64,000 nt of DNA. Source: JAGVPT01 sp964439265. GTDB taxonomy: Bacteria; Bacteroidota; Ignavibacteria; UBA10030; UBA8401. A program made the position numbers and the translations under genes. Under the pieces are notes generated by a model. The model was not told the DNA's origin. It was given only the letters and a program-made list of their open reading frames with translations, and did not search any database. The DNA is taken from NCBI GenBank assembly GCA_964439265.1, contig CAYTOA010000011.1, forward strand, positions 19,109 to 83,108. Reading direction: 5' to 3'. Positions 1 to 8,519 of this stretch are shown in pieces (within the stretch, counting starts at the first letter, position 1; every line of letters starts with the position of its first letter).

Positions 1-628
1 TTTGTTTTTATTTGCCGCTGGAGCTGTGTCGATCGGGAACATTCAAACGCCTGCTGCAAAGCGCTGGATTCAACGTTCTGTTGTAGCGATGCTCTTCCTC
101 GGTGGAATCCTTGCCGCGCCAATATTCACACCATTGCTTCCTCCTCCGATATTAGCAAAATACTTGTCAACTCTGGGGATCTCATTCAACCTGGAAAATG
201 GCAAAGTAGATGAGCCCGTGCCGCAATGGCTCGCCGACCGTCTCGGTTGGCACGAGTTAGCAATGGATGTGTCATCAGTCTATCATGCTCTTCCTGCGGA
301 AGAACAAAAGAACACCGTTATCATTAGTACGAATTACGGCGAGGCCGGCGCTCTCGAGCTCTATGGTCCCGAGTTTGACTTGCCGCCGGTTTTTGCGACG
401 CACAACAGCTATCACTCCTGGGGCCCCCCTCCAGATTCCGTTACGATGTTCATTGCCGTGTTTGTTGAACGACGCGACCTTGAGAAAAAATTCTCCAGCG
501 TCGCCGAGGCTTTGGTTCACACATGCCAGGACTGTACGAGACAACAACGCAGCATTCCAATTTACGTAGCTCGCGATCCAAATTTCTCCATGTCCGCGGA
601 GTGGCAACATTTCAAAATCTTCAACTGA
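1..628 (+). CDS. Membrane glycosyltransferase, C-terminal part (5' end outside window)
   Basis: This is the last ~208 residues of a gene that enters the window already open, so its start is not visible. The N-terminal part shown contains one clear hydrophobic segment (about residues 27-50), followed by a soluble domain with the motif NYGEAGALELYG. That motif and the layout (membrane segments followed by a periplasmic tail) are what I know from PMT/ArnT-like glycosyltransferases that move a sugar from a lipid-phosphate carrier. The catalytic region is upstream, so neither substrate nor activity can be judged. It ends at TGA 626-628 and is separated from hypA by about 217 bases with no gene visible. 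Confidence 0.6.
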   Translation, partial: LFLFAAGAVSIGNIQTPAAKRWIQRSVVAMLFLGGILAAPIFTPLLPPPILAKYLSTLGISFNLENGKVDEPVPQWLADRLGWHELAMDVSSVYHALPAEEQKNTVIISTNYGEAGALELYGPEFDLPPVFATHNSYHSWGPPPDSVTMFIAVFVERRDLEKKFSSVAEALVHTCQDCTRQQRSIPIYVARDPNFSMSAEWQHFKIFN

Positions 629-845
629 TATCTTCTGAATTCCAGTCAGTCAGAAATTCAGATCGCAACAAATCTAGCCGATCGTAGACCTGCTTTCTTC
701 CCAACTCATTTCTATCGCTGCGAATCTCCCTCTGAAATTCCCATTTATTGGAATAGTTTTGTCCATTTGTGTAGAGAAATTCGACAATATCAACGGCACG
801 CTAGTTGAAGGTTAAGGGGAAGCCGATAACTGAAGAACTATCCTT

Positions 846-1208
846 ATGCACGAACTTTCAATAGCCCAAAACATTGTTGAGATCGTGGGAGAACACATCC
901 CCGCAGGGTCATCCCGCCGGGTGAAAACTGTCAGGATCGAGCTAGGCGAAAGCGCAGGAGTCGTAGCGGACTCGCTGGAATTTTGTTTCAACACTATTAC
1001 ATCTGGGACGGAGATGCAGGGAGCGGTCTTAGAGATCGAACGAGTGCCGTTTGTCGTCGAATGTAATTCTTGCGGAAAGACATCCACGAATGAACGCGAA
1101 GTTTTTCTCTGTTCTTTCTGCAATGGAAACGATGTAAAGATGATTTCAGGGAACGAGCTTCAGGTTAAAGCGATCGAGCTGTTCGACGAAAAGGAATTGG
1201 TTGTATGA
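846..1208 (+). CDS. hypA: Hydrogenase maturation nickel metallochaperone HypA
   Basis: A 120-residue protein starting MHELSIAQNIVE, the family hallmark, in which His2 and the N-terminal amine bind nickel. Near residues 73-95 are two CxxC pairs (ECNSCGK and LCSFCN) that form the structural zinc site. HypA works with HypB to insert nickel into the large subunit of NiFe hydrogenase in the cytoplasm, and related organisms also use it for urease. It is the first gene of the hyp operon, and its last four bases overlap the start of hypB (ATGA at 1205-1208). No strong ribosome binding site is visible upstream. Confidence 0.96.
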   Translation: MHELSIAQNIVEIVGEHIPAGSSRRVKTVRIELGESAGVVADSLEFCFNTITSGTEMQGAVLEIERVPFVVECNSCGKTSTNEREVFLCSFCNGNDVKMISGNELQVKAIELFDEKELVV

Positions 1209-1861
1209 GTGTGATAACGATTGAACGAAAAGTTCTGGAAAAGAACGACGAAGTCGCCGGTCAAAACCGTGATGTTTTTTCACGCCACGGAATTTTTGCC
1301 ATCAACATTGTGAGCTCGCCGGGTTCCGGCAAAACGAGTCTGCTCGAATGCACGCTCTCGCGCATAAAGAACAGGGTTAATGCAGCCGTCATTGAAGGAG
1401 ATGTTCAAACGGATCTTGACGCGCAGAGGGTATCAGCGCTCGGTGTACCGGCTGTCCAAATTGTGACAAAGGGGGGATGTCATCTTGAAGCGCAGTTGGT
1501 GAGGGATGCCCTTGCCGCCGTCGATTTGTCGCGCCTACAATTGCTCATCATAGAGAACGTCGGCAACTTGGTCTGCCCCGCAAATTACGACCTTGGTGAA
1601 GCGGTAAAGGTGGTCGTCGCAAGCGTAACAGAAGGAGATGATAAACCGCTAAAGTATCCGGCGATGTTCCGGAACGCGTCAGTGATGATCATTAACAAGA
1701 TCGACCTGCTTCCGTATGTGAATTGCAGGATCGACGATTTGAAACGAAATGCAATCAGTATTAACCCGTCGCTTAAGGTGTTTGAAACCTCGTGCGTGAC
1801 GAATGCAGGGATCGATTCGTGGTGCGACTGGCTTGAAGAAAATTCTTCGCCTAAAAAATGA
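1205..1861 (+). CDS. hypB: Hydrogenase nickel incorporation GTPase HypB
   Basis: A 218-residue SIMIBI-class GTPase. Visible features are the P-loop GSGKTSLLE (about residues 39-47), the GDVQTDLDA region, the dimer-interface metal motif GGCHLEAQLV, the NVGNLVCPA motif and the NKIDLLP base-recognition motif. HypB hydrolyses GTP to deliver nickel together with HypA. The N-terminal CxxCGC and His-rich storage stretch found in some HypB proteins are absent, so this is the minimal form. It overlaps hypA by four bases and hypF by four bases (ATGA at 1858-1861), which suggests translational coupling. Confidence 0.96.
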   Translation: MSVITIERKVLEKNDEVAGQNRDVFSRHGIFAINIVSSPGSGKTSLLECTLSRIKNRVNAAVIEGDVQTDLDAQRVSALGVPAVQIVTKGGCHLEAQLVRDALAAVDLSRLQLLIIENVGNLVCPANYDLGEAVKVVVASVTEGDDKPLKYPAMFRNASVMIINKIDLLPYVNCRIDDLKRNAISINPSLKVFETSCVTNAGIDSWCDWLEENSSPKK

Positions 1862-4194
1862 AAACCAGACTACATATCGCTATTCGGGGCGCCGTGCAGG
1901 GAGTCGGATTCCGGCCGTTCATCTACAGGCTCGCGACGGAACTGCATTTGACTGGATGGGTGGCGAATTCGCCGCAAGGCGTGTTTCTGGAAGCAGAGGG
2001 TGAGAAATCCCTGCTGGAAAGTTTTTTGATACGAATTGAAAAGGAAAGGCCGCCCCTCTCATCCATTCAAAGCCTCGACCCTTCATTTCTCGATGCTGCG
2101 GGATATAAGACTTTTGAGATCAGAGAGAGCGGTCATTCCGGGGAGTCGTCCGCGTATGTTCTGCCGGATATCGCGACGTGTCCGGACTGCCTTCGTGACA
2201 TTGTCGAGCCACTGAACAGACGGTACCGATACCCGTTCACTAACTGCACGAACTGCGGACCCCGGTTCTCAATAATCGAGTCGCTGCCGTATGACCGTCG
2301 TAATACGACGATGAAAGCTTTCGAGATGTGTCCGGATTGCCGGAAGGAATATGAAGATCCGGCAGACCGCAGATTCCACGCGCAGCCGAACGCCTGCCCC
2401 GCATGCGGACCTCATCTTGAGTTATGGGATGCAGCCGGAAAAATACTTTCGCTCCGCGGCGACGCGATCCTCGGCGCCGCAGACGCCATTCGCTCCGGAA
2501 AGATCGTCGCTGTTAAAGGTGTCGGCGGATTCCAGTTAATGGTCGATGCGGAAAATAACGAGGCGGTCGCTTCGCTTCGACAGAGGAAACATCGGGAAGA
2601 AAAGCCGTTCGCCGTGATGTTCCCTTCGCTCGATAGTGTGAAATGCGAATGCGATGTATCGCCGTTGGAAGAGCGGCTGTTGTTGTCCGCTGAATCCCCG
2701 ATTGTCCTTCTCAATCGTAAATCGAAAATCGAAAATCGAAAATCCCTCACCGCTGCTTCGGTCGCGCCGAACAATCCGAACCTCGGCGTCATGCTCCCGT
2801 ACACGCCGCTTCATCATTTATTATTACGAGATCTCGGCTTTCCGGTCGTCGCAACGAGCGGGAATATTTCAGACGAACCGATGTGCATCGACGAGCACGA
2901 AGCGCTGACTCGGCTGAGAGGGGTTGCAGATATGTTTCTGGTCCATGACAGGCCGATCGTCCGGCACGTGGACGATTCTGTTGCACGGGTCATGATGGGG
3001 CGCGAACTTGTGCTTCGCCGGGCTCGGGGATATGCGCCGCTGCCTGTTTCCACAAATATGTCTTTTGATTCCCCCATGATCGCGGTCGGTGCGCATCTCA
3101 AGAATTCGATCGCCCTTGCGAAAGGGGATAACGTTTTTCTCAGCCAGCACATCGGGGACCTTGAAACGAAAGAGGCAATCGAGGCATTCCAACAAGTGAA
3201 CGAGAGTTTCAAGAGATTGTATGATGTCGAGCCGCGAACCGTTGTTTCGGACATGCATCCCGATTACCGATCGACGCAATTTGCGAAGGGCATGAACGCG
3301 CGCGTATTTCAGGTGCAGCATCATTATGCGCATGTTGCTTCATGCATGGCCGAGAATCTACTGGAGGGGAGAGTGCTCGGGGTCTCCTGGGATGGAACGG
3401 GTTATGGGCTTGATGGAACAATCTGGGGAGGCGAATTTCTCCTGACGGACGAGACGTCATTCTCTCGCGTAGCGCATTTACGCCAGTTCCGGCTCCCGGG
3501 AGGTGAGAAGGCGATACACGAACCGCGGCGAACGGCTACAGGACTCTTATATGAAGTTGCCGGAGATTCATTGTTCAGCGGCCCCGACTTTCATCCGATG
3601 AAAACATTTACGGATGCCGAACTGCAGCTGCTCCGGCAAATGCTTGCAAAAGGAATTAATTCTCCTGTCACTTCAAGCGCCGGAAGACTGTTCGACGCCG
3701 CGGCTTCCTTGGCCGGAATATGCGATATCGCCAAATTCGAAGGACAGGCGGCGATGGAGTTGGAATGGGCGATCGGCAAAACGTTGACGGCGGATGCATA
3801 CGGTTTCACAACGTCGGAATCTGAATTGCCGCTGGTCATCGATTGGGCGCCGATGGTGTTTGAGATACTTGACGAGGCACGGAGAAAAGTTTCCGCGTCG
3901 CTGATTTCCGCAAAATTCCATAACACATTGGCTGCAATGATCGTCGGGACGGCGCGATTGATTGGTGAAGAGCGTGTCGTCCTGACAGGGGGGTGTTTCC
4001 AAAACAAGTACTTGTTGGAAACAACGGTACTCCGCCTCGAGAAGGCGGGCTTTCATCCCTACTGGCATCAAAGAGTTCCGCCAAACGACGGCGGTATCGC
4101 GCTCGGACAAATTTATGCCGCCCATCGCAATCTACATTCGAAAATAAATAACAACGCTGAATCAACGGTCACAGAATCACTCACATCAAACTAA
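1858..4194 (+). CDS. hypF: Carbamoyltransferase HypF
   Basis: A 778-residue protein that makes the carbamoyl group later turned into the cyanide ligands of the NiFe site. Domains in order are acylphosphatase (about 1-90, GVGFRPF), two zinc-finger-like CxxC modules (about 100-190: CPDC, CTNCG, CPDC, CPAC), a YrdC-like domain (about 205-385), and a Kae1-like carbamoyltransferase domain (about 395-760) with HHYAHVASCMAEN and SWDGTGYGLDG. Between PIVLL and VAPNNPNLGVMLPYTP, residues about 286-296 are encoded by an in-frame tandem repeat (2713-2744). The repeat lies in a loop of the YrdC domain, and the surrounding motifs are intact, so the protein is probably functional. Confidence 0.95.
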   Translation: MKTRLHIAIRGAVQGVGFRPFIYRLATELHLTGWVANSPQGVFLEAEGEKSLLESFLIRIEKERPPLSSIQSLDPSFLDAAGYKTFEIRESGHSGESSAYVLPDIATCPDCLRDIVEPLNRRYRYPFTNCTNCGPRFSIIESLPYDRRNTTMKAFEMCPDCRKEYEDPADRRFHAQPNACPACGPHLELWDAAGKILSLRGDAILGAADAIRSGKIVAVKGVGGFQLMVDAENNEAVASLRQRKHREEKPFAVMFPSLDSVKCECDVSPLEERLLLSAESPIVLLNRKSKIENRKSLTAASVAPNNPNLGVMLPYTPLHHLLLRDLGFPVVATSGNISDEPMCIDEHEALTRLRGVADMFLVHDRPIVRHVDDSVARVMMGRELVLRRARGYAPLPVSTNMSFDSPMIAVGAHLKNSIALAKGDNVFLSQHIGDLETKEAIEAFQQVNESFKRLYDVEPRTVVSDMHPDYRSTQFAKGMNARVFQVQHHYAHVASCMAENLLEGRVLGVSWDGTGYGLDGTIWGGEFLLTDETSFSRVAHLRQFRLPGGEKAIHEPRRTATGLLYEVAGDSLFSGPDFHPMKTFTDAELQLLRQMLAKGINSPVTSSAGRLFDAAASLAGICDIAKFEGQAAMELEWAIGKTLTADAYGFTTSESELPLVIDWAPMVFEILDEARRKVSASLISAKFHNTLAAMIVGTARLIGEERVVLTGGCFQNKYLLETTVLRLEKAGFHPYWHQRVPPNDGGIALGQIYAAHRNLHSKINNNAESTVTESLTSN
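2713..2744 (+). repeat. 7-bp tandem repeat inside hypF
   Basis: Four consecutive copies of the heptamer ATCG(A/T)AA occupy 2714-2741, followed by ATC. The heptamer length means the array would shift the frame at most copy numbers, but here it remains open and codes for an Asn/Arg/Lys/Ser-rich stretch. It looks like a small mobile or slippage repeat that landed in a tolerant loop of the YrdC domain. Confidence 0.8.
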
Positions 4195-4207
4195 AGGAGC
4201 GGACGGA

Positions 4208-4402
4208 ATGAACGTGCTGACTGGCAAGATCGTGGAAATCTATCTCGAAGACGGGAGAACAATGGGAAAAGTTCGGGTCGGCGGAGCGCTGACGAACGTT
4301 GCCCTGATGCTGCTGATGAATGCGAAGGTCCATGACCGTGTAGTTATTGATTCCGGCATGGCTCTCTCGAAAATTAAGGATGAAAAAGTCGCTGCCGAAT
4401 AA
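4208..4402 (+). CDS. HypC/HupF-like small protein lacking the N-terminal cysteine
   Basis: A 64-residue OB-fold-like protein that resembles HypC in length, in its GKIVEIYLEDG and GKVRVGGALTNV strands and in DRVVIDSGMALSKI near the end. It starts MNVLTG, so the Cys2 that true HypC uses to carry the Fe(CN)2CO unit is missing. A ribosome binding site AAGGAG lies 8 bases upstream of the ATG. It sits between hypF and the canonical hypC. It could be a regulatory or scaffold HypC paralogue for a particular hydrogenase; its function is not known to me. The gene is short, but its context, ribosome binding site and family resemblance support it as real. Confidence 0.8.
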   Translation: MNVLTGKIVEIYLEDGRTMGKVRVGGALTNVALMLLMNAKVHDRVVIDSGMALSKIKDEKVAAE

Positions 4403-4452
4403 TTGTGAAACGTTGTCGGCATGAGTTGTCTCATTGACCTATTGGGAAAAAT

Positions 4453-4740
4453 ATGTGCCTCGCAATTCCAGGGCAAGTCGTCAGTATTGAAAATGCAACC
4501 GGTGGGCAGGATGGCGCGCTCCGAATGGGAACAGTCGATTTTGGCGGGATTCGAAAGTCGGTTTGTCTTGACTGGGTTCCCGACGTAAGCGTCGGTGAGT
4601 ACGTGATTGTGCATGTCGGATTCGCCATCAGCAAAGTAGATGAAGAGGAAGCCCGCGAGACACTCAAGCTGTTCGCCGAAATTCAGGGTTCGTTCGATGA
4701 GTTGAACTATGATGGATCTGAAAAGAGCGCCCCTCAATGA
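4453..4740 (+). CDS. hypC: Hydrogenase maturation chaperone HypC
   Basis: A 95-residue protein with the canonical start MCLAIPGQVVSIE; Cys2 is the residue that holds the iron centre with HypD and then docks on the hydrogenase large subunit. The middle VDFGGIRKSVCLDWVPDVSVGEYVIVHVGFAISKVDEEEA matches the family fold in several separate short motifs (VDFGG, VGEYVIVHVGFA, DEEEA). The C-terminus is somewhat longer than the shortest HypC proteins. Its stop overlaps the hypD start (ATGA at 4737-4740), as expected for partners that form a complex. Confidence 0.96.
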   Translation: MCLAIPGQVVSIENATGGQDGALRMGTVDFGGIRKSVCLDWVPDVSVGEYVIVHVGFAISKVDEEEARETLKLFAEIQGSFDELNYDGSEKSAPQ

Positions 4741-5822
4741 AGTATATCGACGAATACCGGAGCGAATCTGCGGCCCGCAGCTGCGCGGAGCTCATAAGGA
4801 AAACGGTGACTCGACCCTGGACGCTTATGGAAATCTGCGGCGGACAAACTCACACAATCGTCAAATCGGGACTTGAATCGCTGTTGCCGAAAGAGATCTC
4901 GCTCGTCCATGGTCCCGGCTGCCCCGTTTGCGTGACGCCGTTGGAAATGATCGACAAAGCGGTCGCCATTGCCGGGCAGCCCGGAGTCATCTTCACTTCA
5001 TTCGGCGACATGATGAGGGTCCCCGGCTCGCACAATGACCTTCTGAGCGTGAAAGCAAAAGGAGGGAATGTCCGCATGCTTTACTCTCCGCTTGACGCCG
5101 TAACAATTGCCCAGCAAAATCCAGAAAAAAAAGTAGTATTCTTTGCCGTCGGGTTTGAAACGACTGCGCCCGCCAATGCGATGGCGGTCTGGCAGGCGAA
5201 GAAACACGGACTGAAGAACTTCTCAATTCTTTGTTCGCATGTTCTTGTTCCTCCGGCGATGGAGGCGATCTTGTCGTCTCCTGACAATCATGTGCAAGGG
5301 TTTCTTGCCGCCGGCCACGTGTGTGCAGTGATGGGATTCGAGGAATATATTCCCATCGCGAAAAAATATCGCGTTCCGATCGTGGTTACAGGATTTGAGC
5401 CGGTCGACATTCTCCAGGGAATCTCTATGGCAGTAAAGCAGCTTGAAGAGGGAAGAGTTGAAGTCGAAAATCAGTATTCACGTGCGGTTCAGCGTGAGGG
5501 GAATCGCGCCGCACAGAAGCTTCTCCTGGAAGTCTTTGAGACGACCGGCCGCGCGTGGCGAGGCATCGGGGAAATCCCGCTGAGCGGTTACAAATTACGG
5601 GAACCATATGCGGAATTTGATGCGGAAAATATCTTTGATGTAGGAACAATTCATACTCAGGAATCGGCAGCGTGTATTGCAGGAATTATTCTTCGGGGAC
5701 TCAAGAAGCCGCATGAGTGTCCTGCGTTCGCCTCTCAATGTACGCCGGAACACCCGATCGGGGCACCGATGGTCTCATCCGAAGGAGCATGTGCGGCATA
5801 TTATCATTATCGAGGAGTGTAA
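4737..5822 (+). CDS. hypD: Hydrogenase maturation iron-sulfur protein HypD
   Basis: A 361-residue scaffold protein on which the Fe(CN)2CO unit is built with HypC. Visible family motifs are EICGGQTHTIVKSG, HGPGCPVCVTP, GFETTAPA and GFEPVDIL. Near the C-terminus is the cysteine-rich iron-sulfur region HECPAFASQCTPEHPIGAP, followed by VSSEGACAAYYHY. The length is normal for the family. It overlaps hypC upstream and is followed directly by hypE, with the HypD stop at 5820-5822. Confidence 0.96.
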   Translation: MKYIDEYRSESAARSCAELIRKTVTRPWTLMEICGGQTHTIVKSGLESLLPKEISLVHGPGCPVCVTPLEMIDKAVAIAGQPGVIFTSFGDMMRVPGSHNDLLSVKAKGGNVRMLYSPLDAVTIAQQNPEKKVVFFAVGFETTAPANAMAVWQAKKHGLKNFSILCSHVLVPPAMEAILSSPDNHVQGFLAAGHVCAVMGFEEYIPIAKKYRVPIVVTGFEPVDILQGISMAVKQLEEGRVEVENQYSRAVQREGNRAAQKLLLEVFETTGRAWRGIGEIPLSGYKLREPYAEFDAENIFDVGTIHTQESAACIAGIILRGLKKPHECPAFASQCTPEHPIGAPMVSSEGACAAYYHYRGV

Positions 5823-5840
5823 TTGAAAGAGGAGAAGCGG

Positions 5841-6908
5841 ATGGAGAGCAAGACAAAGCCGGATGGGAAAATAGAGTTGTCGTGCCCGGTGCCTATCAGC
5901 GATTACAAGAACGTGCTGCTTGCACATGGCGGCGGCGGCAGGCTTTCCCACCAGCTTATTCAAAAGCTGTTCGCCTCGCAATTCCGGAACGAATTCCTGG
6001 ACCAGGATCACGACGGCGCAATTCTCCCGGTCAATGGAGCGCGGCTTGCCTTTACGACCGATTCTTATGTCATCAATCCGATATTCTTCCCGGGGGGCGA
6101 TATTGGAATGCTGGCAGTGAACGGAACGGTGAACGACCTTGCGATGTGCGGCGCTACGCCGCGGTATCTCTCCGCCGCGTTTATCATTGAGGAGGGGCTT
6201 CCAATCGATGATCTGTGGCGCGTCGTGCTCTCGATGCAGGAAGCCGCAAAGCGCGCAGGCGTCCTGCTCGTCACCGGCGACACAAAAGTGGTGGACAAAG
6301 GAAAAGGGGATAAGATTTTTATTACGACGTCCGGCATTGGGATTATAGAAAACGGAATCGACATTTATCCGAAGAATGCGCGGCAGGGAGACAAGATCAT
6401 CGTTAGTGGGAACATCGGCGTCCATGGCATCGCGATCATGTCGGTAAGAGAAGGCCTGGAATTCGAGACAAAAATTGAGAGTGATTGCGCTCCGTTGAAC
6501 GGTCTCGTTCATACAATGTTCACGGCGAGTACGCGTATTCATGTTCTCCGCGATCCTACGCGCGGAGGAGTTGCGAGCGCGCTCAATGAGATAGCAGAAA
6601 GTGCAAATGTCGGGATGCTGATCCATGAAGATAGAATCCCGATCGATGAATCCGTCTCAGGAGCATGTGAAATTCTTGGATTCGATCCCCTTTATGTCGC
6701 GAACGAGGGGAAACTTCTTGCCATTGTCCACGCAGAAGATGCCGATAAAATTTTGGCTGCGATGCATTCGCATCCTCTGGGAAAAAATTCTGTGATCATC
6801 GGCGACGTAACGACTGAACATCCTAAAATGGTGTTAATGAAGAGCCGTATCGGCGGAACGAGAGTGGTGGACATGCTCTCTGGCGAACAATTGCCGAGAA
6901 TCTGTTGA
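5841..6908 (+). CDS. hypE: Hydrogenase maturation dehydratase HypE
   Basis: A 355-residue PurM-like ATPase that dehydrates the carbamoylated C-terminal cysteine to a thiocyanate and passes cyanide to the HypC-HypD iron. The essential tail PRIC at the very C-terminus is present. Other motifs are AHGGGGRLSHQLI, the substrate/ATP loop FTTDSYVINP and RDPTRGGVAS. I chose the ATG at 5841 over the in-frame TTG at 5823 because GAGGAG (5829-5834) lies 6 bases before the ATG. It is the last hyp gene of the run. No hydrogenase structural subunit or endopeptidase follows, so its client is encoded elsewhere. Confidence 0.95.
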   Translation: MESKTKPDGKIELSCPVPISDYKNVLLAHGGGGRLSHQLIQKLFASQFRNEFLDQDHDGAILPVNGARLAFTTDSYVINPIFFPGGDIGMLAVNGTVNDLAMCGATPRYLSAAFIIEEGLPIDDLWRVVLSMQEAAKRAGVLLVTGDTKVVDKGKGDKIFITTSGIGIIENGIDIYPKNARQGDKIIVSGNIGVHGIAIMSVREGLEFETKIESDCAPLNGLVHTMFTASTRIHVLRDPTRGGVASALNEIAESANVGMLIHEDRIPIDESVSGACEILGFDPLYVANEGKLLAIVHAEDADKILAAMHSHPLGKNSVIIGDVTTEHPKMVLMKSRIGGTRVVDMLSGEQLPRIC

Positions 6909-7125
6909 TCAGAGTTCTTTGTCTTTCTGGCCGTTGAAATACTCAACGTTATGCTTATTGGAATTAAGAAGGTTCTTATCATCGCTTCCTAATCTTGCCA
7001 AATTATTGTTGGAACCTCTCGAAAAGTTGCGACAATGCGAGAGTTTGCCTTTGTTCCTGATGGCATAATAGTTGAACAAGACGTTATCATAAGAATAGCA
7101 GACAACATGATCGCAGGAGTTGCTC

Positions 7126-7380
7126 ATGATACGTGGAACAGTTCTCATCAATAGAGATGTCTGTAAAGGATGTGAGCTTTGCATCGCAGCGTGTCCTCAA
7201 GAAAGCCTCGGATTGTCGGACCAAATCAATCGTCACGGGTATCGCTACGCGCTATTAATCCAGGACAATTGCACCGGATGCATCAACTGTGCGCTCGTTT
7301 GTCCCGACAGTGCGATCACCGTTTATCAGCAACCGAAAGCAAAAGTGAAAACGCCCGCCGCAGCAATTCCCCTGCTGTAA
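7126..7380 (+). CDS. 2-oxoacid:ferredoxin oxidoreductase delta subunit (2x[4Fe-4S] ferredoxin)
   Basis: An 84-residue ferredoxin-like protein with two complete CxxCxxCxxxC clusters, CKGCELCIAACP near the start and CTGCINCALVCP near residue 52. It precedes the genes of a 2-oxoacid:acceptor oxidoreductase in the same direction, so it is the electron-transfer delta subunit of that enzyme. ATG 7126 is preferred over TTG 7120 because GGAG at 7116-7119 is spaced 6 bases from the ATG. The 217-base spacer after hypE suggests a separate promoter, although I could not find a convincing one. Confidence 0.9.
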   Translation: MIRGTVLINRDVCKGCELCIAACPQESLGLSDQINRHGYRYALLIQDNCTGCINCALVCPDSAITVYQQPKAKVKTPAAAIPLL

Positions 7381-7419
7381 TGTTCGTCTCAGTTACCGAC
7401 TGTTTATGGAGTTTACGTC

Positions 7420-8511
7420 ATGGAAACTGAATCACGGTCAGATGCACGACTCATGAAAGGAAACGAAGCGCTCGCCGAAGCGGCGATAAGAGCTGGGATG
7501 CAAGCGTACTTCGGTTACCCTATTACACCTCAATCTGAAATCCTGGAATACCTCACCGTCGAAGCGCCGAAACACAATTATGTCGTCCTGCAGGCCGAAA
7601 GCGAATTGGCTGCGATCAATATGATTCACGGAGCGGGAGGCGCAGGCGCGCGTGTCATGACCTCGTCGTCAAGTCCGGGTATCAGCTTGATGCAGGAAGG
7701 AATTTCATACATGGCATCGGCTGAAATTCCGTGCCTGATCGTTAATGTGCAGCGCGGCGGACCGGGACTCGGCACGATTCAACCGTCGCAGGGAGATTAT
7801 TTTCAGGCGACGAAAGGAGGAGGCCATGGAGATTATCGTCTCTTCGTACTGGCTCCGGCTTCAGTTCAGGAGATGGCAGATTTTGTGTTCGATGGTTTTC
7901 GCCTCGCCGATAAGTACCGCACTCCCACAATGATTCTTGCCGACGGCGCTCTCGGCCAGATGATGGAGAAAGTCGTGTTGCCGGCTCAGGGATCACTTCC
8001 GTACACGGAGAAGCCATGGGCGACGAACGGCAAGCCGTTGAAAGGCGGTCGAAGGATCCTGACTTCGCTGCACCTCGAGCCGGAGAAAATGGAAGAGATA
8101 AACATCAAGCTGCAGAGCAAATACAGGAAAATGAAAGATGATGTACGGTACGAGCTGATAGGGAATGAGAAGGCTGAAATAGTTCTAGTCGCATTTGGCC
8201 TTACTGCCCGGATCTGTCAGAAGGCGATAGAACTTGCGAAGGAACAGGACATTACCGCCGCATTGTTGCGGCCTATAACTCTCTATCCATTTCCGAGTGA
8301 TGCGATCCATTCTTTGGCGTTAACGACGGATGCATTTTTGACCGTCGAGATGAACGCAGGCCAAATGGTGGAAGATGTAAAACTGGCGGTCAACGGCGAG
8401 TGTCCGGTGTATTTTAAAGGCCGCATGGGAGGAATGATTCCAACTCCGGAAGAAATTCTTCTTGAGATCGAAGCGATCGCAGAAGAACATAAAACGACAA
8501 AAGTGTCATAA
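7420..8511 (+). CDS. vorB: 2-oxoacid:ferredoxin oxidoreductase alpha subunit, VorB type
   Basis: A 363-residue subunit. It begins with the family segment LMKGNEALAEAAIRAG and has YFGYPITPQSEI, AESELAAINMIHGA, MTSSSSPGISLMQEG, RGGPGLGTIQPSQGDYFQ and KYRTPTMILADGALGQMM. These match the VorB group (2-oxoisovalerate:ferredoxin oxidoreductase) more closely than pyruvate-specific PorA, from memory of the families. The enzyme decarboxylates a 2-oxoacid to its acyl-CoA and reduces ferredoxin. The substrate (branched-chain 2-oxoacid versus 2-oxoglutarate) cannot be fixed from sequence alone. The order here is delta-alpha-beta-gamma. Confidence 0.85.
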   Translation: METESRSDARLMKGNEALAEAAIRAGMQAYFGYPITPQSEILEYLTVEAPKHNYVVLQAESELAAINMIHGAGGAGARVMTSSSSPGISLMQEGISYMASAEIPCLIVNVQRGGPGLGTIQPSQGDYFQATKGGGHGDYRLFVLAPASVQEMADFVFDGFRLADKYRTPTMILADGALGQMMEKVVLPAQGSLPYTEKPWATNGKPLKGGRRILTSLHLEPEKMEEINIKLQSKYRKMKDDVRYELIGNEKAEIVLVAFGLTARICQKAIELAKEQDITAALLRPITLYPFPSDAIHSLALTTDAFLTVEMNAGQMVEDVKLAVNGECPVYFKGRMGGMIPTPEEILLEIEAIAEEHKTTKVS

Positions 8512-8519
8512 GGTAATCT

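Noticed and set aside
5775..6626. A 283-residue open frame on the minus strand across hypE
   Set aside because: It lies entirely opposite the well-supported hypE gene, has no family motif or ribosome binding site and is explained by the codon usage of hypE.
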